Of a stretch of 64,000 nucleotides of DNA, positions 48,767 through 59,167 are shown piece by piece. Within the stretch, counting starts at the first letter, position 1. Each line of letters begins with the position of its first letter. Position numbers and translations under genes: made by a program. The notes beneath the pieces were generated by a model. That model saw nothing but the letters and a program-made list of their open reading frames with translations, was not told the origin of the DNA and ran no database searches. The DNA is from Variovorax sp. (GTDB lineage Bacteria > Pseudomonadota > Gammaproteobacteria > Burkholderiales > Burkholderiaceae_C). The stretch spans positions 95,132 to 159,131 of the forward strand of contig JAGIBP010000003.1 of the NCBI GenBank assembly GCA_017744285.1, in the 5' to 3' direction.

Positions 48767-50209
48767 ATGGGCCAGAAACTCAAAATTGGCGGCTGGGTTG
48801 CCGCAGGCGCCGTTGCCGGCGCGCTGACCACGGTCTCGCTGCAAACCGTCGCGCGCGGTTCGCTGGCCCCCCTCCCTCTCGAGGAACTGCAGCAACTCGC
48901 TGCGGTCTTCGGGATGGTCAAGAGCGACTACGTCGAACCGGTCGACGAGAAAAAGCTCATCTCGGACGCGATCTCGGGCATGGTCGCCGGGCTCGATCCG
49001 CATTCGCAGTACTTCGACAAGAAGTCCTTCAAGGAATTTCGCGAAGGCACCACCGGGCGCTTCGTGGGCGTGGGCATCGAGATCTCGCAGGAAGACGGCC
49101 TGATCAAGGTCGTCTCGCCGATCGAGGGCTCGCCCGCCTTCCGGGCCGGGCTGAAGCCCAACGACCTGATCACCAAGATCGACGACACCGCCGTGCGCGG
49201 CCTGTCGCTGAACGAAGCCGTCAAGCGCATGCGCGGCGAGGCCAACACCAAGGTGCTGCTGACCGTCTACCGCAAGGACGAGAACCGCACCTTCCCCGTG
49301 ACGATCACGCGCGAGGAAATCCGCACCCAATCGGTGCGCGGCAAGGTGATCGAGCCGGGCTACGCGTGGATCCGCCTGTCGCAGTTCCAGGAACGCACGG
49401 TCGACGACTTCGTGAAGAAGGTCGAGGAGATCTACAAGCAGGACCCCAACCTCAAGGGTCTGGTGCTCGACCTGCGCAATGACCCGGGCGGCCTGCTCGA
49501 CGCTGCGGTCGCGGTCTCGTCGGCCTTCCTGCCCGAGAACGTGACGGTGGTTTCCACCGACGGCCAGCTCGCCGAGAGCAAGGCGGTCTACAAGGCGGCT
49601 CCCGAGTTCTACCAGCGCCGTGCGGGCAGCGATCCGCTGCGCGGGCTGCCGGCCGGGCTCAAGACGGTGCCGCTGGTGGTGCTCGTCAACGAAGGCTCCG
49701 CCTCCGCGAGCGAAATCGTCGCTGGCGCGCTGCAGGATCACAAGCGCGCGACCATCATGGGCAGCCAGACCTTCGGCAAGGGGTCCGTCCAGACGGTGCG
49801 TCCGCTGGGCCCCGATACCGGCCTGAAGATCACCACGGCCCGCTACTACACGCCGAGCGGCGCCTCGATCCAGGCCAAGGGCATCGTGCCCAACGTGCTG
49901 GTCGACGAGAGCGCCGAAGGCAGCCCCTACGCCGCGCTGCGCATGCGCGAGGCCGACCTCGAGAAACACCTGATGAGCGGTCAGGGCCCCGAGGTCAAGG
50001 ACCCCGAGCGCGAAAAGGCGCGCGACGAAGCGCGCAAGCGCCTCGAGGACGAAGCCAAGAAGCCGCCGCAAGACCGCAAGGTTCCGGAATTCGGCTCCGA
50101 CAAGGACTTCCCGCTGGTCCAGGCGCTCAACCGCCTGAAGGGCCAGCCGGTGCTCGTGAGCAAGACGCAGGTGATCGTCGACAACAAGGAAGAGAAGAAG
50201 GAAAACTGA
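48767..50209 (+). CDS. S41 carboxy-terminal processing protease
   Basis: PDZ (GIEISQEDGLIKVVSPIEGSPAFRAGLKPNDLITKID), catalytic NEGSASASEIVAGALQDHKRATIMGSQTFGKGSVQT. Confidence 0.94.
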   Translation: MGQKLKIGGWVAAGAVAGALTTVSLQTVARGSLAPLPLEELQQLAAVFGMVKSDYVEPVDEKKLISDAISGMVAGLDPHSQYFDKKSFKEFREGTTGRFVGVGIEISQEDGLIKVVSPIEGSPAFRAGLKPNDLITKIDDTAVRGLSLNEAVKRMRGEANTKVLLTVYRKDENRTFPVTITREEIRTQSVRGKVIEPGYAWIRLSQFQERTVDDFVKKVEEIYKQDPNLKGLVLDLRNDPGGLLDAAVAVSSAFLPENVTVVSTDGQLAESKAVYKAAPEFYQRRAGSDPLRGLPAGLKTVPLVVLVNEGSASASEIVAGALQDHKRATIMGSQTFGKGSVQTVRPLGPDTGLKITTARYYTPSGASIQAKGIVPNVLVDESAEGSPYAALRMREADLEKHLMSGQGPEVKDPEREKARDEARKRLEDEAKKPPQDRKVPEFGSDKDFPLVQALNRLKGQPVLVSKTQVIVDNKEEKKEN

Positions 50210-50260
50210 TCCCCGGACGGGCTCGGCGACGAGCCCCGGCCCGGGCGTCGCTCACTGCGC

Positions 50261-51028
50261 ATGGAAGACCAGCAACTCCTGCGCTACTCGCGCCACATCC
50301 TTCTCGAAGAGTTCGGCATCGACGGCCAGGAGCGCGTCAGCGCGGCCCATGCGCTGGTCATCGGCGCCGGCGGGCTCGGCTCGCCGGTGGCGCTCTACCT
50401 CGCCGCGGCGGGCGTCGGCCGCATCACCCTGGTCGACCACGACGAACTCGACCTGACCAATCTGCAGCGCCAGGTCGCGCACGCCACGGCGCGCGTGGGC
50501 ATGCCCAAGGTCGAGTCGGCCGCCGAGGCGATGCGCGCCATCAACCCCGAGATCGCCATCGACGCCGTCCAGCAGCGCGCCGACGACGCACTGCTCGCGC
50601 AGTGGGTCGCGCGGGCCGACGTGGTCGTCGATTGCAGCGACAACTTCCAGACGCGGCACGCGGTCAACCGCGCCTGCGTGGCCCATGCCAGGCCGCTGGT
50701 CGCGGGCGCCGCGATCCGCTTCGACGGGCAGCTCAGCGTGTACGACACGCGGGATGCGGCATCGCCCTGCTATGCGTGCATCTTCCCGCCGGACGCCGAA
50801 TTCGAGGAGACCCGCTGCGCGGTGCTGGGCGTGTTCGCGCCCGTCGTCGGCACGATCGGGACGCTGGAGGCGCACGAGGCCCTGAAGCTCCTGGCGGGCA
50901 TCGGCCCGTCGCTCGCCGGCAGCCTGCTGATGTTCGACGGCCGGCGCTCGGCGTTCGACACGCTGCGCGTGGCGCGCGACCCCGGCTGCAGCGTGTGCGG
51001 GCACCGTCCGCCCGATTCTATCGGCTAG
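50261..51028 (+). CDS. moeB: HesA/MoeB/ThiF-family adenylyltransferase
   Basis: QLLRYSRHILLEEFGIDGQERVSAAHALVIGAGGLGSPVALYLAAAGVGRITLVDHDELDLTNLQRQ. Confidence 0.9.
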   Translation: MEDQQLLRYSRHILLEEFGIDGQERVSAAHALVIGAGGLGSPVALYLAAAGVGRITLVDHDELDLTNLQRQVAHATARVGMPKVESAAEAMRAINPEIAIDAVQQRADDALLAQWVARADVVVDCSDNFQTRHAVNRACVAHARPLVAGAAIRFDGQLSVYDTRDAASPCYACIFPPDAEFEETRCAVLGVFAPVVGTIGTLEAHEALKLLAGIGPSLAGSLLMFDGRRSAFDTLRVARDPGCSVCGHRPPDSIG

Positions 51029-53060
51029 CGCCATCGGCCGCCGGCGGCGGCTGCTTCCTTGCCTTCGTCGCGCCGGACGCCGCCTCGCGCGATGCGGGCC
51101 TCTTCGCCTGGGCGAGAACGTCCTGGCAGTCCGCGTCCTCGCCGGGCCCCGTCTCGATCGTGGCGGCGAGGGCCAGCAAGGGATTGATCGCCCCCAGGGC
51201 GAGCGCCGCCGCGCCGCGCGCGACCAGCGGTGCGGCCTCGACGCCAACCTTCGGGGACGCGAAGCTGCCCCGGATCAGCAGCGGCGTGCGCAGCGCCAGG
51301 ATGCTCTTGTCCTTCGGCCGCGCGCGGATGACGATGTCCATCGTCTCGTTGGCCAGGCTGATCTCGCCGGTGCCGTTGAAGACGGTGTCGCTCGTATCGA
51401 GCATCAGCTGGCGGCCGCGCATCACCCCCTTGTCGACGTCGAAAGCCACCGCGGCGCAGCGCAGCGTCACGTCGCGATCGCCCTTGAGCAGGAACTTGAT
51501 GATCTCGCCGCCGTCGAGGCCGAAGACCTCGAGCAGCAGATTGCTGAACTGACCGCGTCCGCTCATGGCGGCCACGTCGCCCGACGCGCCGCCCAGCCAT
51601 CCAGCCACCGAATTGCCGCGGCCCGACAGTTGAATGCGGCCGTCCAGCCTCCCCAGGCTGGTCTTGAGCTTCTCGACCTTGGGGATCAGACGATCGAGCT
51701 GCATCCGGCGCACGTCGAGCGCGGCCCGGATGTCCGCCGGGTTCTGCGTCGCGTCGATGCGGATCCGGCCCGCGACCTGGCCGCTTGCCACGCCGAGGTC
51801 GAGCGGGTCGAGCGTCAGCACGCCGTCCTTCAGCGTGACCTGGACGCTGCCCTTGTCCAGCGGAAGCTCGCGCACGTTGTCGATGCGCTCGGCCAGGTAC
51901 TTCACGTCCGCGTTCATGGCCCGCAGGCGCTCGAAATCCAGAGGCGCATCGGGCAGTACCTTGCGCGCGCGATCCGGCCGCGCGCCGCGCGTCTGGGACA
52001 GCGTCGGCGGCGCCGCGACGCCTTCGACCGCATGAGCCGAGCGCAAGGTCGGCGCCAGGCCGATCAACGGACCGAGGTCGTCCATGTCGAGCACGCGCGA
52101 GCGCAGCGCGCCGCCCAGGTGCGGCACCTTCTGCCCCTTGTCGAACTGCATGTCGCCCGCGATGTCGGACAGGCCGAGCCGCCCCGTCAGGCGGCGCAGT
52201 TCCCACAGCTCGCCCTGCTTGCGCAGGTTGCCCTTGATCGCATAGGGCGGCGTCTGCGGGAGCGCCACGCCGAGCACCGGGTAGAGGTTGCCGAGGTTCT
52301 GGCCTCGCATGTCGACCTCTGCATCGAGGCCGTCGAAGCCGGCCAGTTCGGCCACTGTCCCGTGGGCCCGCAGATGCGCGGTGCCGGCGCGCAGGTCGAT
52401 CTCGATCGGGAACGGCGACGCTCCCTTCGCCGTCAGTTGGAGGACATCGCCCGTGCGGCCCTCTGCGGCGAGCGGCTGCCCGTGCAGACGCCCCTTGATC
52501 GCATAGCGCAGCGGCATCTCGCCCTGGCCGTTGTCGTAGGTGAACTCCGCGCGCAGGTCCAGTTGCTGGTGCGGCGCCAGGAAATCGAGGCTCCCGCCAT
52601 CGATCTGCACGCGCCCGATGGTGGGCACGGAGCCTTTGTCGGCGGTGTCCTTGCCCAGCGCCCAGGTGCGCCGGCCGTCGTCCTCGATCTGCAGACCGAT
52701 CGCGGGCGAACTCAGCTGGAGCCGGGGCAGGACGAGTTGCCCCGCCAGAAGCCGCCAGTAGCTGATGTCGAACTCCGCCCGCTCGGCGCGCAGGAGGTAG
52801 GGCTCACGCGCCCACCCCGGGTTGGCGAACTCGACGCCGTCCAGCTCGACCGTTGCAATGCGCAACCCGGGCCGCACGTCGAGGCGCCGGGTGATCTCGA
52901 ACTTGCGCCCCGTGCGCTCGGTCACATAGCGATTGACCGGCTCGCGCAAAAGATCCCACGGGAAGAAGGCGACGACGAGCACCAGCGCGACGAGGAGGCC
53001 CAGCAGGACGGCTCCCAACTTGAGCAGGAGGGGGCGGCGTCCGGGCGGCGAATCAGTCAC
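51018..53060 (-). CDS. AsmA-family protein
   Basis: 680 aa; N-terminal TM, long AsmA-like beta region (NVRELPLDKGSVQVTLKDGVLTLDPLDLGVASGQVAGRIRID); GTG start. Confidence 0.9.
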   Translation of the reverse strand: MTDSPPGRRPLLLKLGAVLLGLLVALVLVVAFFPWDLLREPVNRYVTERTGRKFEITRRLDVRPGLRIATVELDGVEFANPGWAREPYLLRAERAEFDISYWRLLAGQLVLPRLQLSSPAIGLQIEDDGRRTWALGKDTADKGSVPTIGRVQIDGGSLDFLAPHQQLDLRAEFTYDNGQGEMPLRYAIKGRLHGQPLAAEGRTGDVLQLTAKGASPFPIEIDLRAGTAHLRAHGTVAELAGFDGLDAEVDMRGQNLGNLYPVLGVALPQTPPYAIKGNLRKQGELWELRRLTGRLGLSDIAGDMQFDKGQKVPHLGGALRSRVLDMDDLGPLIGLAPTLRSAHAVEGVAAPPTLSQTRGARPDRARKVLPDAPLDFERLRAMNADVKYLAERIDNVRELPLDKGSVQVTLKDGVLTLDPLDLGVASGQVAGRIRIDATQNPADIRAALDVRRMQLDRLIPKVEKLKTSLGRLDGRIQLSGRGNSVAGWLGGASGDVAAMSGRGQFSNLLLEVFGLDGGEIIKFLLKGDRDVTLRCAAVAFDVDKGVMRGRQLMLDTSDTVFNGTGEISLANETMDIVIRARPKDKSILALRTPLLIRGSFASPKVGVEAAPLVARGAAALALGAINPLLALAATIETGPGEDADCQDVLAQAKRPASREAASGATKARKQPPPAADGASR

Positions 53061-53072
53061 CGGCCCACGCCC

Positions 53073-53276
53073 TCACTCGACCCCGGCAGCGGCCCCGGCG
53101 GACGAGAGCGCCTTGAGCTCGGGAATCAGGCACACCACCGAAACCCCCGCGGTCGCGGCCTTGGTCGCCGCTTCGGCGAGCCTGAGCTCCGCCACCGCGG
53201 CTTCGCCCCCCGCCACAGCAGCCGCCGCCAACAGCGTCAGCGATGCGCACACGATGTAGCTCCACACGCTCTGCAT
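53073..53276 (-). CDS. Small exported hypothetical protein
   Basis: 67 aa ORF with hydrophobic N-terminus, 12 bp upstream of the AsmA gene. No recognised family. Confidence 0.4.
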   Translation of the reverse strand: MQSVWSYIVCASLTLLAAAAVAGGEAAVAELRLAEAATKAATAGVSVVCLIPELKALSSAGAAAGVE

Positions 53277-53557
53277 ACTCAGGGCTCCTTGTTCTTCGTT
53301 GGCCGGCCCGCACCTCGCGGACAGCCACGCCAGCGTAGCCGCGGCAACGTCACCGCCGCGTCGGATTCGCGCCGCGAATGGCGTCGGGCCGGGCCTACGG
53401 CTGAGACGATCGGGCCACTGTCGTAAGAACCCGCCTACAGCCGCTGGACGCGGAACCCTGCATCATCCCGCCTAATAATCCGTAGCATTTGCAACGACAG
53501 CTTTCCGCATGAGTGGAACGGTGTCGTCGCCAGGCTCGCCACGGGGCAGCGATTCTC

Positions 53558-53962
53558 ATGGACCCCAGATTGAAAACCTACATCGTCGAAGACAACGTCA
53601 CGATCCGAGAGAATCTCGTCGGCACCCTTGAGGAGCTCACTTGCATTTCGGCGATCGGCTTTGCGGAGACGGAGGCCGAAGCCACGCAGTGGCTGAGCGC
53701 GAACGGCGACGAGTGGGAGCTCGCCATCATCGATCTTTTCCTCAAGCAGGGCAGCGGCCTCGGGGTGCTGCAGGCCTGCATGAACCGGCGCCCCGGCCAG
53801 AAGGTCGTGGTCCTGAGCAACTACGCGACACCCGACATCCGCAAGCGCTGCGAGCAGTTCGGCGTGGACGCGGTCTTCGACAAATCGAACGAGATCGACG
53901 GACTCATCGATTTCTGCATTGCGCAGACCACGGCGCTGCGCCAGCCTGCCCGGCCCGGCTGA
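53558..53962 (+). CDS. Stand-alone receiver-domain protein
   Basis: TYIVEDNVTIRENL...LAIIDLFLKQGSGLGVLQ...KVVVLSNYATPDIRKRCEQFGVDAVFDKSNEID; no output domain. Confidence 0.85.
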   Translation: MDPRLKTYIVEDNVTIRENLVGTLEELTCISAIGFAETEAEATQWLSANGDEWELAIIDLFLKQGSGLGVLQACMNRRPGQKVVVLSNYATPDIRKRCEQFGVDAVFDKSNEIDGLIDFCIAQTTALRQPARPG

Positions 53963-54013
53963 GCGGCCATGCGGCCGACACGCGCGCCGCCGCGCCGCCC
54001 CGACTCTCTCTCG

Positions 54014-54646
54014 TCAGTCGATCAGCTTGTTCTTCAGCGCGTAGTAGGTGAGGTCGCTGTTCGACGAGAGGTTCATCTTCTCCATGAGCCGCGTGCGGTA
54101 CGTGCTCACGGTCTTCACGGACAGCGACAGCGTCTTGGCGATGTCGCCCGCGGTCTCGCCCTTGGCGAGCTTGAGGAACACCTGGAACTCGCGCTCGGAG
54201 AGCTGCTCGTGCGGTGCCACGTCGTCCTTGCGGTCGAGCTGGCGCGCGAGCAGCTCAGCCACCGCCGGCGTGATGTAGCGCCGCCCGAGCGAGATCGTGC
54301 GGATCGCGTTCACGATCTCGATCGGATCGCACTCCTTGTTGAGGTAGCCGCTCGCGCCCTGGCGGATGAGGTTCATCGCGTAGTGCTCTTCGGGATAGCC
54401 GCTGAGGATGAGGATGCCGACATCCGGCGCCTTCGCGCGAATCATCGCGAGTGCATCGATGCCGCTCTGGCCGGGCATCGAAAGATCCATCACGAGCACA
54501 TCGAGTTCCGTGGTGCGTACGAGTTCGATCGCCTCGCGACCGCTGGCCGCCTCGCCGACCACGCGCAGGTCGACATGCTCGGAGAAGAACTGCCGCAAGC
54601 CGGAGCGAACGATGGCGTGGTCGTCCACAATTCCAATCTTGATCAT
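54014..54646 (-). CDS. NarL/FixJ-family response regulator
   Basis: MIKIGIVDDHAIVRSGLRQFF...LVMDLSMPGQSGIDAL; LSEREFQVFLKLAKGETAGDIAKTLSLSVKTVSTYRTRLMEKMNLSSNSDLTYYAL. Confidence 0.94.
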   Translation of the reverse strand: MIKIGIVDDHAIVRSGLRQFFSEHVDLRVVGEAASGREAIELVRTTELDVLVMDLSMPGQSGIDALAMIRAKAPDVGILILSGYPEEHYAMNLIRQGASGYLNKECDPIEIVNAIRTISLGRRYITPAVAELLARQLDRKDDVAPHEQLSEREFQVFLKLAKGETAGDIAKTLSLSVKTVSTYRTRLMEKMNLSSNSDLTYYALKNKLID

Positions 54647-54753
54647 CTGTTACCTTCACTGTTGAATCGCGGCTTTTTGCGTCGCAACATGCCGGTCCCT
54701 GGCCTGTTTCGATTATTCCCGAATTTGAATCCTCGGCATCGCTCGGAGACCCC

Positions 54754-56094
54754 ATGCGCTGGCTAGCTTTCCCGCAGATGGCACTGAGCCTCGCGCTCGC
54801 CGTCCTGGCCACGCTCGCGCTCGTCGGCATCAACGAGGCGGGTTACCGCCAGTCGCATCAGGCTCTCGAAGAAATGGGCGATGCGCAGCGCGCGCGCGTG
54901 GTGCTCAGCCTAATGCTGCAGAACATCCTCGATGCCGAGACCGGCACGCGCGGCTATTTGCTGACCGGCGAGCCGCGCTACCGCGAGCCCTACGACGCAG
55001 CCGTGAAGCAGGTCGACGGCCATCTGGCGGCGCTGCAGATCCTCTATGCGAATCGACCGAATCAGCTCGCCCAGCTGAACCAGCTGTCCAAGCATGTGTC
55101 GCGCAAGCTCGCCGAGATGGACATGAGCGTGCGGCTGCGCCAGAGCGGCAACGAGGACGCGTGGAAGTTCGTCATCACGACGGACGTCGGCCGCGAAGAG
55201 ATGGAGGCCATCCGCAACCAGGTCGAGGACCTCGTCGCCATCAGCAGCGAAGAACTCACGCGGGGGCAGCTCCAGATCGGCAAGTCGCTGCGCTTCGCTC
55301 GCATCGGCATCGGGCTCGTCGCGATCGCGGGCCTCATCGCCTTCTACCTCTACCTGCGGCAGACGCATGCGCTGCGCTCCATCGGCGAGCGGCAGCAGCA
55401 GGCACTGCAGGAAGAACGCAATGCACTCGAAGACGAGGTGCGCGAGCGCACCGCGACGCTGGCCGAGCTCGCGACCCACCTGCAGCAGGTGCGCGAGAGC
55501 GAGCGCGGCTACCTTGCGCGCGAGCTGCACGACGAGCTGGGCTCGCTGCTCACCGCGGCCAAGCTCGACGTCGCGCGGCTGAAGTCCCGGCTCGGCGATT
55601 TGCCCGATGCGATCCAGCGGCTGCAGCACCTGAACGAACTCCTCAACAGCGGCATCGCGCTCAAGCGCCGCATCATCGAGGACCTTCGTCCTTCGTCGCT
55701 GTCGAACCTGGGCCTGGTCGCGTCGCTGGAGATCCTCGGGCGCGAGTTCGCGGAGCGCTCGAACATCGAGATCGAGATGGTGCTGGAACCGGTGGAGCTG
55801 AACGAGGCCAACCAGCTCACGGTGTACCGCATGGTGCAGGAAGGCCTCACGAACATCGGCAAGTACGCGCAGGCGACCGAGGCCAGCATCGTGATGAAGA
55901 ACTACGGCAATCACGTGGTCGTCGAAGTGATGGACAACGGCAAGGGTTTCGACCCGCAAGGCAACCGGCCGATGAGCCATGGGCTCGCGGGCATGCGCCA
56001 TCGCGTGGAAGCCGCCAAGGGCAAGCTCGCCGTGACCTCCACGAAGGGACAAGGCACCCGCCTGAGCGCCGTGCTGCCCTCGGCGCCGGCCTGA
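54754..56094 (+). CDS. CHASE3-domain sensor histidine kinase (HisKA_3)
   Basis: CHASE3-like [48 protein letters not shown]; HATPase [29 protein letters not shown]. Confidence 0.92.
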   Translation: MRWLAFPQMALSLALAVLATLALVGINEAGYRQSHQALEEMGDAQRARVVLSLMLQNILDAETGTRGYLLTGEPRYREPYDAAVKQVDGHLAALQILYANRPNQLAQLNQLSKHVSRKLAEMDMSVRLRQSGNEDAWKFVITTDVGREEMEAIRNQVEDLVAISSEELTRGQLQIGKSLRFARIGIGLVAIAGLIAFYLYLRQTHALRSIGERQQQALQEERNALEDEVRERTATLAELATHLQQVRESERGYLARELHDELGSLLTAAKLDVARLKSRLGDLPDAIQRLQHLNELLNSGIALKRRIIEDLRPSSLSNLGLVASLEILGREFAERSNIEIEMVLEPVELNEANQLTVYRMVQEGLTNIGKYAQATEASIVMKNYGNHVVVEVMDNGKGFDPQGNRPMSHGLAGMRHRVEAAKGKLAVTSTKGQGTRLSAVLPSAPA

Positions 56095-56261
56095 CGACGC
56101 TCTCCGCCGGCGTCGCCGCCAAGGCATTCGTCTCTCTCCTACGCCCCCCGCCCGCCGCTGCTGACAGGGTCCGGTCGGGCCGTCTCGTAACGTTGTTTCA
56201 AGCGTGCTCCCGCGAGCTCGCTGGCAGTCACATCAACGAGGCCACTTCTAAGGAGTCAAGC

Positions 56262-56426
56262 ATGTTGCATTACGCAGTCGTGTTCCTGGTCATTGCGCTG
56301 ATCGCCGCCCTCTTCGGATTCGGCGGCATCGCTGCGAGTGCCGTGGGCATCGCCAAGATCCTGTTCTTCATCTTCCTGATCCTTGCGCTCGCGAGCTTTA
56401 TCGCGGGCTTGATACGACGCGGGTAG
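56262..56426 (+). CDS. DUF1328 small membrane protein
   Basis: [54 protein letters not shown]. Confidence 0.93.
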   Translation: MLHYAVVFLVIALIAALFGFGGIAASAVGIAKILFFIFLILALASFIAGLIRRG

Positions 56427-56479
56427 CGTCGGTAGGATGAGCAGGTCCTCGCAACCCAACTTCCGGAAGGATTTTTTTC

Positions 56480-56854
56480 ATGAACTCGACCATCAAGACC
56501 CCTTCGCAGCTCGCCGATGACGCACGCCAGACCGCGAGCGATGCCATCGAGACGACACGCGCCTATGCGCAGAACGCGGTGAACGCGGCGGGCGAAAAGG
56601 TGCGCGATCTGCGCCGCGATGCCGAGCCGGCCGTGGAACAGCTTGCCGCCCGGGTTCAGCAGGCCGTCCAGCGCGGGCTGGACGCGGCGTCGACCACCGG
56701 CGCACGCGCCCAGCGCCGTTTCGAGCAGGCCGCCGACGTGACCGGCAAGTACATCGCGGACCAGCCGGTGCGCTCGGTCCTCATCGCCGCCGCTGCGGGG
56801 GCGGCCATCACGGCCCTCATCGTGCTGGCCAGCCGCCGCCGCGACGACTACTGA
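56480..56854 (+). CDS. DUF883/ElaB/YqjD-like membrane-anchored protein
   Basis: Amphipathic helix region plus C-terminal ADQPVRSVLIAAAAGAAITALIVLASRRRDDY. Confidence 0.86.
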   Translation: MNSTIKTPSQLADDARQTASDAIETTRAYAQNAVNAAGEKVRDLRRDAEPAVEQLAARVQQAVQRGLDAASTTGARAQRRFEQAADVTGKYIADQPVRSVLIAAAAGAAITALIVLASRRRDDY

Positions 56855-56907
56855 TCTCCGAGTCCCGCCCGTCCCGGCTCCTTGGCGAGCCTCAACTGCC
56901 CGGCACC

Positions 56908-57288
56908 ATGCTTCATCCCATTTACTCCACGGTGCTCGGGCATCCCGAGCTGATTGCCGATCACCTCGCCAACTACGGCGCGCTGCTGCGAGAAGAGGCC
57001 CAAGAGGCCAGCCGCAGCCTGATCGCCCGAATGGTCGCGGGCGTGCTGGCGGTGGTGAGCGCCCTGTTGGCGCTGGGACTCGTCGGCGTCGCCGTCATGC
57101 TCGGGGCGGTGCATGGCGGCTTCCACTGGACCCTCGCCGCAGTTCCCGCCGCCGCCATGCTGATCGCGCTGGCCGCCGGGCTCTATGCGTCGCGGCAACG
57201 CGACTTCCATGGCTTCGCGGAACTCCGTGCGCAGGTCGAGGCCGACATCCATGCGCTTCACCTGGCGGGAGTGCGCCATGAGCATTGA
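56908..57288 (+). CDS. Phage-holin-family / YqjE-like membrane protein
   Basis: Two hydrophobic helices; position after the DUF883 gene. Confidence 0.75.
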   Translation: MLHPIYSTVLGHPELIADHLANYGALLREEAQEASRSLIARMVAGVLAVVSALLALGLVGVAVMLGAVHGGFHWTLAAVPAAAMLIALAAGLYASRQRDFHGFAELRAQVEADIHALHLAGVRHEH

Positions 57289-57733
57289 CCCGGGGCAGCT
57301 CACGCCGCAGCAGCGGCTTTCGCTCTCGCGCCGCGCACTGATCGATCAGTTGCAGGGCGACGCCGGTGAGCCGGACCCGAACTGGCTGGACGAGGCCCCC
57401 GACGAATCGCCCCGGCACGCCAACCACGCAACGGCCGGCAGCGGTGCCTGGGCCGCCGTGGCCGGCCATGTGGTGCGGCGCTGGTGGCGCCGGCATCCGG
57501 CGAACGCAGCGGGCCAGCTGGCGCGTCCCCTGCTGGAGCGCTACGCGCGCGAACAGCCGGTCAAGCTCATGGCAACGGCCGCGGCAGCAGGCGCGCTCGT
57601 CGTGCTGATCCGACCGTGGCGGCTGCTCTCGGCGACGGCCATTCTTGCCACGGTTCTCAAGACCTCCGACGTGGCCGACCTGATCACCACGTTGATGAAG
57701 AACACCGCCTCTCCACGAAAGGATGCCCCATGA
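57278..57733 (+). CDS. Hypothetical membrane-associated protein (YqjK/DUF3618-like position)
   Basis: Overlaps the preceding CDS by 11 nt and the next by ATGA; C-terminal hydrophobic segments. Confidence 0.7.
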   Translation: MSIDPGQLTPQQRLSLSRRALIDQLQGDAGEPDPNWLDEAPDESPRHANHATAGSGAWAAVAGHVVRRWWRRHPANAAGQLARPLLERYAREQPVKLMATAAAAGALVVLIRPWRLLSATAILATVLKTSDVADLITTLMKNTASPRKDAP

Positions 57734-58278
57734 ACACCCCCGTCAATGAACGCCCCGAACGCCTCGTGCTCGATCAGCGCGCGATCGACGCGGCAGCGTC
57801 CAAGGACCTCGACGAAGGCGCGGTGACGCCCAGCTACGGCCCCTGGCGCGACGACATCGTGAAGCTCTTGAACGATGCGCTCGCGACCGAGCTGGTGTGC
57901 GTGCTGCGCTACAAGCGCCACTACTTCACGGCCAACGGCGTGGCCTCGCCGAAGATCGCCGAGGAATTCCTCGTGCACGCCAACGAGGAGTCGGCCCATG
58001 CGGACAGGATCGCCGAACGCATCGTCCAACTCGGCGGCGAACCGAATTTCGACCCCAAGACGCTGCTGGAGCGCAGTCACGCCGACTACGACGAATCGAC
58101 GGACCTGCAGGCCATGGTGCGCGCCAACCTCGTGGCCGAGCGCATTGCGGTGGAGACCTATCGCCAGATGATCGCGCTGATCGGCGACAAGGATCCGACC
58201 ACGCGCCGCATGCTGGAGGAAATCCTCACCGACGAGGAAGAGCACGCGGACGAGCTGCGCGACTGGCTCGGCCACTGA
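57730..58278 (+). CDS. Bacterioferritin/ferritin-like domain protein
   Basis: LLNDALATELVCVLRYKRHYFTANGVASPKIAEEFLVHANEESAHADRIAERIVQLGGEPNF...EEILTDEEEHADELRDWL (ExxH di-iron ligands). Confidence 0.9.
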   Translation: MNTPVNERPERLVLDQRAIDAAASKDLDEGAVTPSYGPWRDDIVKLLNDALATELVCVLRYKRHYFTANGVASPKIAEEFLVHANEESAHADRIAERIVQLGGEPNFDPKTLLERSHADYDESTDLQAMVRANLVAERIAVETYRQMIALIGDKDPTTRRMLEEILTDEEEHADELRDWLGH

Positions 58279-58292
58279 GCGCGAGGCGGGCC

Positions 58293-59138
58293 TCAGGCCG
58301 TCACGATCCAGCCTTCGAGCGGATCGAGGTCCGGCGGCAGCCCGTAGCCCGGCCCTTCGCTCGTGCGGCGGGCCGCTCCCCAGGCCGCCTGCACGAGACA
58401 CAGCGCCGCGTCGATGAGATCGCCCTTGGCGTCGGCCAGAAGGCGCTCGCGCAGAGCCTCGGCAAGCACGAGCCGAAGTCCGAGCCGGGGCGACCCCGCC
58501 TCCAGGGCCGCGAGAAGCTCGCCGCGAACGCGTTGGCGCGCCTCTGTCTGTGCGGCCCGCTGGTCGCTCTTGTAGCTGCGTCGCCCGACGAGTTCGCGCG
58601 CCAGCAGCCCCGGGTAGCCTTCCAGCGCGATGCGGTCGCCGCCGTCCGCCGCCACGTGCAGGCCCGGCAGCGAGGCGCCTGCCGCAAGCAGGCGGGAGAC
58701 ACCGGCATGGAGCATGAATGCCACCGGTGGATTGACCCACTTCATCGATGGGCTGGAGCCGGCGGGGCGATCGGTCGCTCGGTGCGCGAACTTGCCGCCG
58801 GCCGGCCGCGCGGCGCAGAACGCCGCGAAGGTGCTGCGGATCGCGCTGCGGTCGATGGACGCGTAATGTTCGACGAGCCGCTTCCAGTCCGACGGCCACC
58901 CCAGCGCCACGACCAGTTCGCGCGGCAAGCCGAAGGGAAAGTCGAAGGCCCCGACCCAGGCGGGCGTGGCTGACAGCCAGGCGCCCCAGGCGTCGAGCGA
59001 CGCGAAGCACTCGAAGCCGTCCAGTTCGACCACGCCCTCGCGGCTCGATGAGCCGACCGCGACCACGATCGGCTTGCGCGCGGCCGGGGCGCTCGAGAAG
59101 TCGCAGCCGATCAGCAGCGCCGACGCGCTCTCGTCCAC
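58293..59138 (-). CDS. DUF429-like protein
   Basis: LIGCDFSSAPAARKPIVVAVG...WVGAFDFPFGLPRELV...GDLIDAALCLVQAAWGA. GTG start inferred. Confidence 0.65.
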   Translation of the reverse strand: MDESASALLIGCDFSSAPAARKPIVVAVGSSSREGVVELDGFECFASLDAWGAWLSATPAWVGAFDFPFGLPRELVVALGWPSDWKRLVEHYASIDRSAIRSTFAAFCAARPAGGKFAHRATDRPAGSSPSMKWVNPPVAFMLHAGVSRLLAAGASLPGLHVAADGGDRIALEGYPGLLARELVGRRSYKSDQRAAQTEARQRVRGELLAALEAGSPRLGLRLVLAEALRERLLADAKGDLIDAALCLVQAAWGAARRTSEGPGYGLPPDLDPLEGWIVTA

Positions 59139-59167
59139 CGGGCGGCGGGCGGCGGGCGGCGGGCGCC

